Source: Fibrobacter sp.
Lineage (GTDB): Bacteria; Fibrobacterota; Fibrobacteria; Fibrobacterales; Fibrobacteraceae
Direction: 5' to 3'
Length of the DNA stretch: 64,000 bases
NCBI GenBank assembly: GCA_017642335.1
Contig: JAGCPF010000001.1
Span: 105,463 to 169,462, forward strand
The position numbers were made by a program, and so were the translations under genes. Below, in pieces: positions 52,967 through 62,347 of this stretch (positions are counted from its first letter, which is position 1; the number at the start of each line of letters is the position of its first letter). The notes beneath the pieces are model-generated. The model was not told the origin of the DNA and ran no database searches. It worked only from the letters and a program-made list of their open reading frames with translations.

Positions 52967-53098
52967 ATGACTCAAAAGAACTCGCGCAATTGGCGCGAAA
53001 ACCTAGAGCCGGAATTCAGCTGGAACCAGTCCGTAGAAATCCGTCATGAACGGAAGGACCTGGATCACGAAGAATCCTGGTGGTACGACGAAAAGTAA
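52967..53098 (+). CDS. Small 43-residue Trp-rich charged protein
   Basis: ATG at 52967 preceded by AAGGAG with 4-5 nt spacing; 43 codons; TAA at 53096-53098; a terminator hairpin follows at 53120. The peptide begins MTQKNSRNWREN, ends DHEESWWYDEK, has four Trp and many Glu, Asp, Arg and Lys. No similarity recognised. Promoter, SD and terminator make it a complete small gene. It lies behind a cluster of DnaA boxes, so it might be linked to replication control; inferred from position only. Confidence 0.65.
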   Translation: MTQKNSRNWRENLEPEFSWNQSVEIRHERKDLDHEESWWYDEK

Positions 53099-53119
53099 CG
53101 TCGAACCGAAAGAAAACGA

Positions 53120-53150
53120 AGCCCTGGCTTTTTCGCCGGGGCTGATTTCT
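53120..53150 (+). terminator. Terminator of the 43-codon gene
   Basis: AGCCCTGGC (53120-53128), TTTTTC loop, GCCGGGGCT (53135-53143) with one G-T wobble, then GATTTCTTTT. Confidence 0.75.
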
Positions 53151-53203
53151 TTTCGGAATTTAAATCGGCGCGAACCTCGGACTCCGAACCTCGCGCCAAG
53201 CTA

Positions 53204-55738
53204 TTACTTGATTTTCAAATTCTGGACCTGGCCGCCGATGCGGACCAAGTAAGTGCCGGCACGGCCCATGGCCAGGCTGAAGTTTGCAGCGTCGACACGT
53301 CCGGTCAACATGACGCGGCCCTGCATGTCGAGCACGGCGTAAGCAGCCCCCATGCGGGCACCCGACACCTGGATATTGCGGCCGACAGTGGCAAGCGAGA
53401 ACTGCGGCACCTGGGCTGCGGCAACAATCGCATCCTTGCCCTTGCTGCTGCTGGACTTCACCTTGGCGGAACTGCTGGAAGACTTGGTCTTCGCGCTGCT
53501 GGAGCTCGACTTGGCCTTTGCAGAGGAACTGCTGGACGTCGCCTTGGCGCTGCTCGAACTGGATTTCACAGAACTGCTAGACTTTGCCTCCTTCGAACTG
53601 CTGGACTCTTCAACGACCTTTTCGTAAGTTGCCCAGACAGTCATCGTATCGGTAACATTGTCGTACTCCTTGTCCCAGCCGCTAAATACGTAACCGTCAC
53701 GGGTCGGCTCATTTTCGGGCGGCGTGGCGGCCTTGCCGTAGCCGACAAAACCCTCGGACAGCTCGTTACCGTCGTAATCGAAGAAGCGGACCTTGTAATC
53801 GTAAGCGGCATGGATATCCACAGGACCCTTGAGCACGAGCGGCAAATCCCTGCTCCCGCCAACGGCACGGATCCAGTAGGCGGCATCCTGCAACGTGTTC
53901 GGCTTAGGAGCGTCGGAGATGGCCGTATTCGAATCCAGCCAGTCCGTCTTGTATGCATACCCCTTGTAATCCAGATAGCGGACGCGGAACGTGATACTGT
54001 CGGCAACAATGTGATAGTGCGCGCTATCGGTCGCGTAAACAGATTCCGTCGTCGCTTCTATCCTTTTCCCGTCAACGGATTCCCAATGGTAGCTGTACCG
54101 AGTCGAATCGGTCTCGCGGGGAAGCGCGAACAAAGACCGGTCGGTCGGCACCGAGACCTTCGCATTAGAAGGCTTTGCCTCCGCCTTTATCTCATCGCCA
54201 TCGGCATTGATAAACGATATCAGGTTATTCCAGGTAATGCGAACAGTCTTGGTATACAGCGTATCAAACGAGGCATCGCTTGAATAGACCTGCATACGGA
54301 AGTAGGTGTATGGATCGAGTTTTATATTCTTCCCCGAAAAGACGCCGAGCTTACTAATTCCCAGGCTAAAGGTCATGCTATCTTTCACATAGGCGTCAAT
54401 GACTTTACCACTGAACACCCTCGAAGACACAAGCGTTGCTGCGTCAAACGATGCTTTCGGGCTGGCCTGTAGTCTGCAATAGATATTGCCTGTCGTGGGT
54501 CCGCCTTTAATGGGCAACATGAAACCGAGGCTATCCCTCGTATACACCAGTTCCACTTCACTTAGCGAAGTATCCCTGAAAATGACTCTCTTAGTCCCTT
54601 CCATCTTATAAGTCAGCCGCAAAGACGCCTGGAAAGGCACCCTGCTGAATTTCGCATAGAGGCTCGTATCTCGGCTTAACCTGAATTTTAAGGGATTTGT
54701 CGTAGATACACATTCATCATTTTTTTGTTTAGCCCAACAGTCAAAGACGTAACCATCATGCGGATTGGCCGTAAAAGTCAAATCCGATCCACTAGAGATA
54801 TGCGTTTGCGTAAAAGCCATCATTGCGCCGGTGGTGTTGTTCACAACATTGACAGACCCCATGGTCTCGCCTTCTTTTTGCGGGAAGTCAACCTTGTAGT
54901 ACAATGCACCGAAATCCGCAATAATAACAGTATCTCCGCGAAAATCAACAATAGGACTAATCGTGTTGATGTAAGACCCGTCTTGCCTTATCCAATAATG
55001 GAACGTAGAAGAGTCGTTGGGATAAGGCCTGATTATCATTTGCTTCACTTCCGGATGCAAATAAAGAACGGTATCCTTCATGTTCTGCAATATGTGTGTT
55101 TCACCATTCTGTCTGTATTCAATACCCACCGTACCTGTGCCACTGCCAGCGGTCTTAACGCGAACCGTCCGCATCAACGTCAGTACCAAGGGTTTGGATA
55201 TATACCGTTCCGATGTGCGCCATTTGGTTTCGCCCTTAAGCTTGTATTCCACCCACGCATACATATCTACTGCAGAGTCAAGGGCGACGATTCCGTCATA
55301 AACTTCATAGAATTGGCGTGTTTTGAATTTAGCGCTATCAATACGCACCTCATACACAAAGGAAAACTTGCCATCGGACGGCCTTTTAATTGTTTTCGCA
55401 CCAATTTGCTGCTGCCAGTTACTCGTAGAAGTGGTATAGCTCGTATCCTTGTAATAATGCCTTATTGCGTTTAAATCATACCTTATCGAGTCAACGGTTT
55501 CATCCATCTGGATCTGGATATTCAATGGCAAAATCGAATAAGTCTGTTCATAGAATGATGGTTGACCATAAATCTCTTTTAAATGATAATCCGTATAATA
55601 TCCATATAAATAAACGGAATCACGCACACCATTATAATACGTCGAGATAACTGCACTTACGGGATTAGCCTCCGCGGCAAATGACTGCGCTCCTGCACAC
55701 AGCAGGGAAAAGAAAACGGCCATTATCGTTCGTTTCAT
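53204..55738 (-). CDS. Large surface protein with InlB/MBG-like repeats and T9SS-type C-terminus
   Basis: An 844-residue exported protein. Start ATG 55738 has AAGGAG 5-6 nt upstream and a signal peptide MKRTIMAVFFSLLCAGAQSF. Central repeats resemble InlB_B / Listeria-Bacteroides repeats: VRFFDYDGNELSEGFVGYGK then PTRDGYVFSGWDKEY. A ~60-residue Ser/Lys/Ala linker (~695-760) follows, then a C-terminal domain (VSGARMGAAYAVLDMQGRVM then LTGR and GTYLVRIGG) resembling a type A T9SS sorting domain. Probably a surface-exposed adhesin. A small hairpin with a T-run sits in its 5' leader. Confidence 0.82.
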   Translation of the reverse strand: MKRTIMAVFFSLLCAGAQSFAAEANPVSAVISTYYNGVRDSVYLYGYYTDYHLKEIYGQPSFYEQTYSILPLNIQIQMDETVDSIRYDLNAIRHYYKDTSYTTSTSNWQQQIGAKTIKRPSDGKFSFVYEVRIDSAKFKTRQFYEVYDGIVALDSAVDMYAWVEYKLKGETKWRTSERYISKPLVLTLMRTVRVKTAGSGTGTVGIEYRQNGETHILQNMKDTVLYLHPEVKQMIIRPYPNDSSTFHYWIRQDGSYINTISPIVDFRGDTVIIADFGALYYKVDFPQKEGETMGSVNVVNNTTGAMMAFTQTHISSGSDLTFTANPHDGYVFDCWAKQKNDECVSTTNPLKFRLSRDTSLYAKFSRVPFQASLRLTYKMEGTKRVIFRDTSLSEVELVYTRDSLGFMLPIKGGPTTGNIYCRLQASPKASFDAATLVSSRVFSGKVIDAYVKDSMTFSLGISKLGVFSGKNIKLDPYTYFRMQVYSSDASFDTLYTKTVRITWNNLISFINADGDEIKAEAKPSNAKVSVPTDRSLFALPRETDSTRYSYHWESVDGKRIEATTESVYATDSAHYHIVADSITFRVRYLDYKGYAYKTDWLDSNTAISDAPKPNTLQDAAYWIRAVGGSRDLPLVLKGPVDIHAAYDYKVRFFDYDGNELSEGFVGYGKAATPPENEPTRDGYVFSGWDKEYDNVTDTMTVWATYEKVVEESSSSKEAKSSSSVKSSSSSAKATSSSSSAKAKSSSSSAKTKSSSSSAKVKSSSSKGKDAIVAAAQVPQFSLATVGRNIQVSGARMGAAYAVLDMQGRVMLTGRVDAANFSLAMGRAGTYLVRIGGQVQNLKIK

Positions 55739-55764
55739 TTTTGCTCCTTTTGGCGGGGCCAAAT

Positions 55765-55786
55765 AAAAAAAGGGGCATTAAACCCC
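55765..55786 (-). terminator. Leader hairpin with T-run (possible attenuator)
   Basis: On the minus strand GGGG, loop TTTAATG, CCCC, then TTTTTTT, located 27-48 nt upstream of the ATG at 55738 and just downstream of a possible -10 (TATACA at 55795-55800). The rest of 55787-55966 holds only A/T-rich sequence and the promoter of the divergent ABC-F gene. Confidence 0.45.
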
Positions 55787-55966
55787 CTACCCATTGTATA
55801 TTTTGTAACATAAAAATAAGAAAATAATCAGAATTCGTTCCAGTCTGTTTCGAAAACATTTCTTTACGTCCGATTACCAAGAGTACGGCGACGGAGTCAC
55901 AGGTTCCGCTTTTTCCCCTATGCATCAAACCTCGAACCTCGTGCCTATTTTCTATCTTTACCCTCC

Positions 55967-57895
55967 GTGATTCAAGTTCAGAACGTTTCCAAGTCCTTTG
56001 GCGAGCAGGTGCTGCTTGACGGCGCCAGCATGCTCGTAGGCGACCATGAACGCGTGGGGCTCGTGGGCCGCAACGGTTGTGGCAAATCGACCCTTTTCAA
56101 GATGATCCTCGGGCAAGAATGCATCGACGGCGGTTCCATCGACATTCCCAAGAACTACACCATCGGTTACCTGCAGCAGCATATAAACTTCAAGCACCCG
56201 ACCGTGCACGAAGAGGCCTGCAGCGTCTTGAAACCCAATGAAGATGGTTGGATAGAAGAACACAAGGTGGAAGCCATCCTTTTCGGCCTCGGTTTCGACG
56301 AAGAATCGATGCACAAGAGCCCGATGCTGCTCTCTGGCGGTTTCCAGATTCGCCTGAACTTGGCGAAAGTGCTCGCGAGCGAGCCCGACATGCTTTTGCT
56401 CGACGAACCGACAAACTACCTCGACATTGTTTCTATGCGCTGGCTCAGCCGCTTTTTGCGCGCCTGGAAAGGCGAAGTGCTGCTGATTACGCACGACCAC
56501 CACTTTATGGACGAAGTCTGCACGCACACGGTCGGCATTCACCGCCACAAGATGCGCAAGGTGAAAGGTACGGTAGAAAAACTCCGCGAGACCATCGCCG
56601 AAGAAGAAGAAGTCGCCCAGCGCACGCAAGAAAACGAGCAGCGCAAAAAGGAACAGCTCGAACGCGTTATCGAACGCTTCCGCTACAAGGCCGCCAAGGC
56701 CGCCATGGTGCAGTCCAAGATCAAGGCGGCAGCAAAGCTCGCAAACGGCGAACGCCTTTCGCACGAAAGGAATCTGGACTTCAGCTTTACCGAGACGCCG
56801 TTCCCGGGCAAGCGCATGCTGCAAATCAAGGGAATTTCGTTCGCATACCCCAACCGCGGTGACGACGGTACGGTACAGGGCATGGGTCCGGAACTCATCA
56901 CCGACTTGACGATGGAAGTCTTCAAGGGCGACCGCATCGCGGTTATCGGCCCGAACGGCCGCGGCAAAACGACGCTTTTAAACCTGATTGCAAAAGAACT
57001 GCAACCGACCGCAGGCGAAATCAGCTACAACCCGAACTTACAGATAAACTATTTCGGACAGACGAATATCAATCGCCTGAATCTCGACAACACCGTCGAA
57101 GAAGAAATCGCATCGGCGATTGAAGAAGTCTCGCAGAAGAGCCGCGCACGCGGACTTGCGGGCCTCATGATGTTCAGCGGCGACGCTGCGCTTAAAAAGG
57201 TGAAGGTGCTCTCCGGTGGCGAACGCAGCCGAGTGCTGCTCGGGAAGATTCTCGCAAGCGCCTGCAACATGCTGCTGCTCGACGAACCCACGAACCACCT
57301 CGACATGGAAAGCATCGAAAGTCTGATCGATGCGCTCGAGGATTACGAAGGCACCGCAATGGTGGTCACCCACGACGAAGAACTGTTGCATGCGTTTGCA
57401 AACCGCCTCGTGGTTTTTGACGGCGGCACCTGCCGCATCTTTGAAGGCACTTATGCCGACTTCCTCGAGAAGGTGGGCTGGGCTTCCGAAAAGAAGCCGG
57501 GCGGATCCAACTCTGCGAACATCAAAGTCTCGAATATCGACGTGAAGGGCGACGGGAACTCGACAAGTGGCGACAGCGCCGTTGGTGCAAGCCCCGTGCC
57601 GCGCGCAAAGGAAGACCGCAAGGCCCGCGCCGACTACATCGCCGAACGTTCCAAGGTCATCAAGCCGCTCGAAAAGAAGCTCGCGAACCTCGAAGCCGAA
57701 ATCGCGAAAGCCGAAGCGCTTGGCGGCGAACTCGAAGCAAAACTTGTCACGGCATCGGAAAGCGGCGACGGCAACGCCATTACCGCCATCGCGAAAGACA
57801 TGGACGACAACAAGAAGAAAGTCGACCAGCTTTACGAAGACTGGGAAAAGACAACCGCTGAACTCGAAGCCGCAAAAGACAAATACCCAATTTAG
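55967..57895 (+). CDS. ABC-F family ATPase
   Basis: A 642-residue cytosolic protein with two ABC domains and no membrane segments. First Walker A GRNGCGKSTLF, signature LLSGGFQIRLNLAKVL, Walker B MLLLDEPTNYLDI; linker of ~80 charged residues with the P-site tRNA-interaction-like region; second Walker A GPNGRGKTTLL, signature LSGGERSRVLLGK and MLLLDEPTNHLDM. ABC-F proteins act on the ribosome to relieve stalling or give antibiotic protection. The C-terminus carries a coiled-coil (EKKLANLEAEIAKAEALGGE), as in Uup/YheS. GTG start at 55967 with TATCTT 8 nt upstream (near-leaderless). Confidence 0.93.
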   Translation: MIQVQNVSKSFGEQVLLDGASMLVGDHERVGLVGRNGCGKSTLFKMILGQECIDGGSIDIPKNYTIGYLQQHINFKHPTVHEEACSVLKPNEDGWIEEHKVEAILFGLGFDEESMHKSPMLLSGGFQIRLNLAKVLASEPDMLLLDEPTNYLDIVSMRWLSRFLRAWKGEVLLITHDHHFMDEVCTHTVGIHRHKMRKVKGTVEKLRETIAEEEEVAQRTQENEQRKKEQLERVIERFRYKAAKAAMVQSKIKAAAKLANGERLSHERNLDFSFTETPFPGKRMLQIKGISFAYPNRGDDGTVQGMGPELITDLTMEVFKGDRIAVIGPNGRGKTTLLNLIAKELQPTAGEISYNPNLQINYFGQTNINRLNLDNTVEEEIASAIEEVSQKSRARGLAGLMMFSGDAALKKVKVLSGGERSRVLLGKILASACNMLLLDEPTNHLDMESIESLIDALEDYEGTAMVVTHDEELLHAFANRLVVFDGGTCRIFEGTYADFLEKVGWASEKKPGGSNSANIKVSNIDVKGDGNSTSGDSAVGASPVPRAKEDRKARADYIAERSKVIKPLEKKLANLEAEIAKAEALGGELEAKLVTASESGDGNAITAIAKDMDDNKKKVDQLYEDWEKTTAELEAAKDKYPI

Positions 57896-57921
57896 CGATG
57901 AGCAGTGAGCGATGAGCTATT

Positions 57922-57952
57922 TATCCCACTTTTAAAAAGTGGGATATTTTTT
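57922..57952 (+). terminator. Rho-independent terminator of the ABC-F gene
   Basis: TATCCCACTTT and AAAGTGGGATA form a perfect AT-rich stem, followed by six T. Confidence 0.8.
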
Positions 57953-58013
57953 ATTCCTAGCGATAGCTATTTAACGTTGTGAGAATAGAAGCGTCGGCCA
58001 AGGAAGGGGAGGG

Positions 58014-58066
58014 TGCAGGGAGGGGACCGTGCGGCCTTCGCAACTCCGAGCTGGGTCCCCTCCCGC
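58014..58066. ncRNA. Strongly structured intergenic element
   Basis: GGGAGGGGACC (58018-58028) pairs perfectly with GGTCCCCTCCC (58054-58064); inside lies TGCG-GCCTT-CGCA (58030-58042). Flanked by two tgagaat copies. Located between the ABC-F terminator and the end of the fibro-slime gene. GC-rich island in AT-rich surroundings; a small RNA, terminator-like or repeat element. No T-run follows. Confidence 0.4.
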
Positions 58067-58144
58067 ATTATCTCAAGTGAGAATAATGAAAAAAGAAGAC
58101 CTCTAGTAAATATCCGATATAATATTAAGCCTTTGCCAAAAAAA

Positions 58145-61100
58145 CTATTTCCCGCGGATGATTCCCATGGTACGGGTATCATCCTTCGACCCGACTTTTT
58201 CCTTGCCGAGCCGCACCTTCCAACTCAACTTGGATACATAGGCTCCCGTACCCGCAATACGGCCCCGCTTGCTGCGGCCATCCCACGAGAGGAATATCTT
58301 GCCGGGATTCTTTGTGCAATCCCCCCTGAACAAGGCGTCAGAACAGCTTACGCTACCCTTGTTCGAGTTGACAAACTGCCCCAAGTTCGTAAAGTAGTAG
58401 ACTTCCCATTCTATGCGGATATCTTCCAGCGGCACGGTGTCACGGGCCGTGATGCCCAGCTCCTGCAGGTCGTAACCCAGGACATGGCCGAGCATGCCGT
58501 ACTGCGCGACAACCTGTTCCATCGACCACTCCATAGGAACAAGGTAAGGCTTGATGGCGTTCTCGCCGCTGCTACCGTTTTGGGGAGTCAACACCTTCGA
58601 AGGCGAAATCTTGACCACCTCGGTCGCATCCAATGTCAGCCGCTGCCCGCCGATAATGCGCACCCAGGGATTGTTAATATGCGGCGTGTTCCCGCTCAAA
58701 TCCGGCAATACACCCATAGCCAATCGCACAGAATCGCCCACTACCGGAGCCGGGTGCGTCTCGTCCGTATAGAAATACAAGTCATAACGCAGTCCATTCG
58801 ACGACTTGGCATACGTCGACATGCTCAACAAATTGGAATTTTCCATGCCTGCACGCCAAATTCTGTAATTGAACGCAGACGCCATGTCAATACCGGTCGG
58901 GTCCGTGCCCTCGCTCAAGAATACGGAAAGCATCATCACGTTATCGGACTTGATGGTGACCACGGCACTCTTGATAATTGCACCGATCTTGTCGTCAATG
59001 AACTGCACCATCGTATCAAGCGAAATCGTATCGCCCTGTTCCTCGTCGTAATAACGGAAGTGGTACCTGAACGTGCCATGGTACTTGTCCTTTTCCAGCC
59101 CGGTAAACACATCCGCCGTGAAGCCATCCGAGACTTCCACGAGCGTCTGCTCGCTCGCGACATGCGAAACGACACTCGCCCAGTCAGGTGTAATGTGCCA
59201 GGCACTGTCGCCGAACATCCACTTTGTATGGTCCGGGAACCTGCCGTCGAAAGGCTCGTTGAAGAGCACGAGCAGGCTGTCCGCGATACCGTCGCCGTTG
59301 CGGTCGTACATCTCGGCCTTGGTCGCAATCGGCACCTTGGGCTTCTCGAGGTTGATATTCCTCCAGACAAGCACGTTCTGCACATACTCGCTGCCCACAC
59401 TGAACGAACCGTTCACCACCGCATCCGTGCCCATCACGTAGAACGTCGCAAAGCCCATCGAATCGGTCTCTATAATCCTAATCGGGGAACTGTTCATGTC
59501 CAAGAAAGAAAGCGAATCAGACGTGTGCAGGCCAAGCATCGAGAAACAGTCGCCGCACACCATGTCGCCGTAGACCACCGCGACACGCACCTTGTATGGC
59601 ACGAACGCAAGCGTCCCCAATTCCATAGACACTGTGTCGCCCGGAATGAACGCCCCCGTGGAATCCACAAAGACAATCGAAGGCTTGGGCCATTCCGGCA
59701 CCGTGAAGTAAATCTCGGTAGACTGCGTCGGATCCGAGGAGAGGAAGCATTCCAGCACGTAGGTTCCCGGCGAAAGCGAGCGAGTCTTCACGATCATGTT
59801 CGTGTCGATGACAAAGCCCGCCATGTCCTCCGAAATGGTGATGCCGCCGTAGTTGACACCCGGATTCAAGGAGACGCCGCCTTCCGGCAGGCTACCCGTG
59901 AGGCTCTTCAGGAGGAATGCGGACTGCGCGGCAACCGTGTCGACCTTGCCTGTCTTGGAAATGTCGCAACCCAGCGATTCCTCTACGAGAATCTGCAGCA
60001 GCTGATATTCGATTGTCGTGTCGGTACGCGGGATATGCACCGGGAAGAACGTCTTTTCGGTCTGCAGGTTGATGGACGTGCGCATCTTGAAGTTCGAACC
60101 CACCGCGTTGCGCTCGGAGAAGAAAATCTGGAAGGGATATTCCTTGCCCTCGATAAGCCCAAGCGTATCCAAGTTCACCGCACCTTCTACAGGGCTGTGG
60201 CAACCGCCGATGTCCACCACCAAGCGGTTGTCGATGTAGACCCACACGTCGTCGTCGCCGCGGAACTCGAAATACTGCCCCGGAATGTACTGGAACTGCG
60301 CCGAAATCTTCATCGAGAAACTGTAGTTGTGGCGGCAGCCACTCACGTTCCAGTCGAACTTCGGATTTTTCACCGTCTTTGCATCGTCTAAGTACTGGAA
60401 ATCGTCAATAGGATAGAAACCCGGATTGATGGTGTCGTTGCAGTCGTCCTCGTTGGTGAAGTCCGCTAGCCAGAAACCTTCCTCGTCAAGCGAGAGGTCG
60501 ATATCGCGGCAAGTCGCATTCGTGTACTCCTTGCCCGCAGCATCGTGCGCCACCACCTGCGGCACGAACCATTTTTCAATCTCGTGGCCGGCAGAACAGA
60601 TAGACCACGGGAACACCGATGAATCCACGCGAGCAGGTACCCCATTCACCAAAGTATCCTGCACCATGCCCAAGGCAAGCCCGCCGCATGTCTTGAGGTC
60701 GGTCAGCTGTCCGTTCTGGTCGTAGTTGCGCACCGTCGTGTAGTCGTTACCGCCATAGATGCCGCCAAAGTCCACGTCGATACTGTCCGCATACGATTCG
60801 CCGGCCCAGTCCAAGACAAGCGCCGAAATTTTCAGCTCGGGGCAACGGCCAAGGCGACCCGGATAAGTGTTAGAAAAAGCGGGGCCACTTGTGGACACAG
60901 GATAAGGATAAACCCACACGGTATCGTGCAGCGCCATCATCGAATCTAGGCGGACCGGATTGCCGTCAGGAATTCCCGCACCCTGCACACCCTCGGCGTT
61001 GTAGTAGTCCATGCCGAAAGTCTGCTTGAAGAAGACACCCCAGTCCTTTGCATGCTTGTAATACGTGCCCTCGTACCAGCCGCAGGTGTCCTTTTTCCTG

Positions 61101-62347
61101 TCGAGCGGGAGCGGACCCATCTTCACCGTATCGTCCTGGTCGAGCACGAGCATCGAAGGCGACATGTCGTCCCACGGGCTCAGCAAGCGCACGACCTTGG
61201 GTTCGGGCGGGTAGAACTGCAAATCGACAGAGCCCAGGCTGGTGCTCGCATAGAACCAAGTCTCGTAAATGCCCGACGGGAAAAGCTCCAGGGCCTTCAT
61301 CTGCGAGCCCTGCTGGAAATAAGGATGCTGCGGCCACTCGTTGCTGCCACGCAAAATCTGGAAGTCCGCCATCTGCGAACTCCACTTCGGCGAGCCCACC
61401 AGCGTATCGTCGAACGAGTAATGACGCCAGAAGCGGTATTCCCCTTCGGAGCTCAACGGAGTCGGCTGATTCAGGATGTTGTTCCCAATCGTGATGTAGA
61501 AAGTGCTGTCGCGGTAACTCGTGTTGTTGCGCCACGGATGGTAAATGTGCAACACGCGCGTATCGTCGAAGCACGTACCAATCGACGTGATTGTCGCGGA
61601 AGGAACAGGAGCGGCCTCGGTACCGTCGACATAGATGGTATCGTTGGCCTGCAGTGCGGCAGAAAGGTCAATAGAAAGATTCGTATCGGCAGGGACAGAA
61701 AGCCACGGAGCCTTGTAGCGCGTGAAATAAGCCGTCTGCGCCGGGTTCGCGGCAATCATCGCCGGAGTCACCGCGCCATAGAACCAGCCGCATTTCGTGT
61801 TTTCACTCGGAACGAAACGCATCAGCACAGAATCGGCACCAAAATACATCTGCGGGAGCGCCTTGTTGCCCCAGGGGCTCTTGAACCACACCACCTTCGC
61901 GCCCGGAGCCATGAAGGACTTGGTGTACTTACCCGTTGTGGCGTCCGTGTAGAGCCAAATCTCAGAATCCGTACCGAAAAAACCGCCTATTGGGAATTCT
62001 TTTTCGCCACCGGCATCCCAATCGACGCAAGAATTATTGTTGAAATTGACATCGGACGTGTTGGGGCAGAACTTGAAGTTGAACTTCATCCATTCCTGGA
62101 AATCGGCCAAAGTTTTGCCGGACCACGTGTACACATACCAGTGGTCGCCCTCTTCAGTCATGATTGTCCTGGAAGTCGGGCCGTAACTGGGCGTATAGTC
62201 GCCGCCAGCACCACCCAAAACATGAGGAACGTAGTCAGCAGAAGTAGGATTATTACGGAAAGGAGACTGGATATGCACGGTCAAATCGGCCCATGCAACT
62301 CCAAAAAGAAAGAAAAGAACAGAAACTACCGCCAAGGTACGTTTCAT
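58145..62347 (-). CDS. Giant fibro-slime domain surface protein
   Basis: A 1400-residue exported protein (signal peptide LAVVSVLFFLFGVAWADL). Repeated starch-binding-like blocks in the first ~470 residues (QSPFRNNP, HIYHPWRNNTSYRDSTFYI, LLSPWDDMSP). A fibro-slime (TIGR02148) domain spans roughly residues 510-790; it includes the PA14-like FEFRGDDDVWVYIDN (695-709) and GLIEGKEYPFQIFFSERN. The C-terminus ends with a FlgD-type phrase LSWDGRSKRGRIAGTGAYVS. Fibro-slime proteins of Fibrobacter succinogenes have been implicated in adhesion to cellulose, so this may be an adhesin. Single-gene unit; no T9SS tail seen. Confidence 0.9.
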   Translation of the reverse strand: MKRTLAVVSVLFFLFGVAWADLTVHIQSPFRNNPTSADYVPHVLGGAGGDYTPSYGPTSRTIMTEEGDHWYVYTWSGKTLADFQEWMKFNFKFCPNTSDVNFNNNSCVDWDAGGEKEFPIGGFFGTDSEIWLYTDATTGKYTKSFMAPGAKVVWFKSPWGNKALPQMYFGADSVLMRFVPSENTKCGWFYGAVTPAMIAANPAQTAYFTRYKAPWLSVPADTNLSIDLSAALQANDTIYVDGTEAAPVPSATITSIGTCFDDTRVLHIYHPWRNNTSYRDSTFYITIGNNILNQPTPLSSEGEYRFWRHYSFDDTLVGSPKWSSQMADFQILRGSNEWPQHPYFQQGSQMKALELFPSGIYETWFYASTSLGSVDLQFYPPEPKVVRLLSPWDDMSPSMLVLDQDDTVKMGPLPLDRKKDTCGWYEGTYYKHAKDWGVFFKQTFGMDYYNAEGVQGAGIPDGNPVRLDSMMALHDTVWVYPYPVSTSGPAFSNTYPGRLGRCPELKISALVLDWAGESYADSIDVDFGGIYGGNDYTTVRNYDQNGQLTDLKTCGGLALGMVQDTLVNGVPARVDSSVFPWSICSAGHEIEKWFVPQVVAHDAAGKEYTNATCRDIDLSLDEEGFWLADFTNEDDCNDTINPGFYPIDDFQYLDDAKTVKNPKFDWNVSGCRHNYSFSMKISAQFQYIPGQYFEFRGDDDVWVYIDNRLVVDIGGCHSPVEGAVNLDTLGLIEGKEYPFQIFFSERNAVGSNFKMRTSINLQTEKTFFPVHIPRTDTTIEYQLLQILVEESLGCDISKTGKVDTVAAQSAFLLKSLTGSLPEGGVSLNPGVNYGGITISEDMAGFVIDTNMIVKTRSLSPGTYVLECFLSSDPTQSTEIYFTVPEWPKPSIVFVDSTGAFIPGDTVSMELGTLAFVPYKVRVAVVYGDMVCGDCFSMLGLHTSDSLSFLDMNSSPIRIIETDSMGFATFYVMGTDAVVNGSFSVGSEYVQNVLVWRNINLEKPKVPIATKAEMYDRNGDGIADSLLVLFNEPFDGRFPDHTKWMFGDSAWHITPDWASVVSHVASEQTLVEVSDGFTADVFTGLEKDKYHGTFRYHFRYYDEEQGDTISLDTMVQFIDDKIGAIIKSAVVTIKSDNVMMLSVFLSEGTDPTGIDMASAFNYRIWRAGMENSNLLSMSTYAKSSNGLRYDLYFYTDETHPAPVVGDSVRLAMGVLPDLSGNTPHINNPWVRIIGGQRLTLDATEVVKISPSKVLTPQNGSSGENAIKPYLVPMEWSMEQVVAQYGMLGHVLGYDLQELGITARDTVPLEDIRIEWEVYYFTNLGQFVNSNKGSVSCSDALFRGDCTKNPGKIFLSWDGRSKRGRIAGTGAYVSKLSWKVRLGKEKVGSKDDTRTMGIIRGK

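Noticed and set aside
58013..60391. Plus-strand frame of 792 codons opposite the fibro-slime gene
   Set aside because: Antisense shadow; no motif, Arg/His-rich, whereas the minus strand has a signal peptide and known domains.
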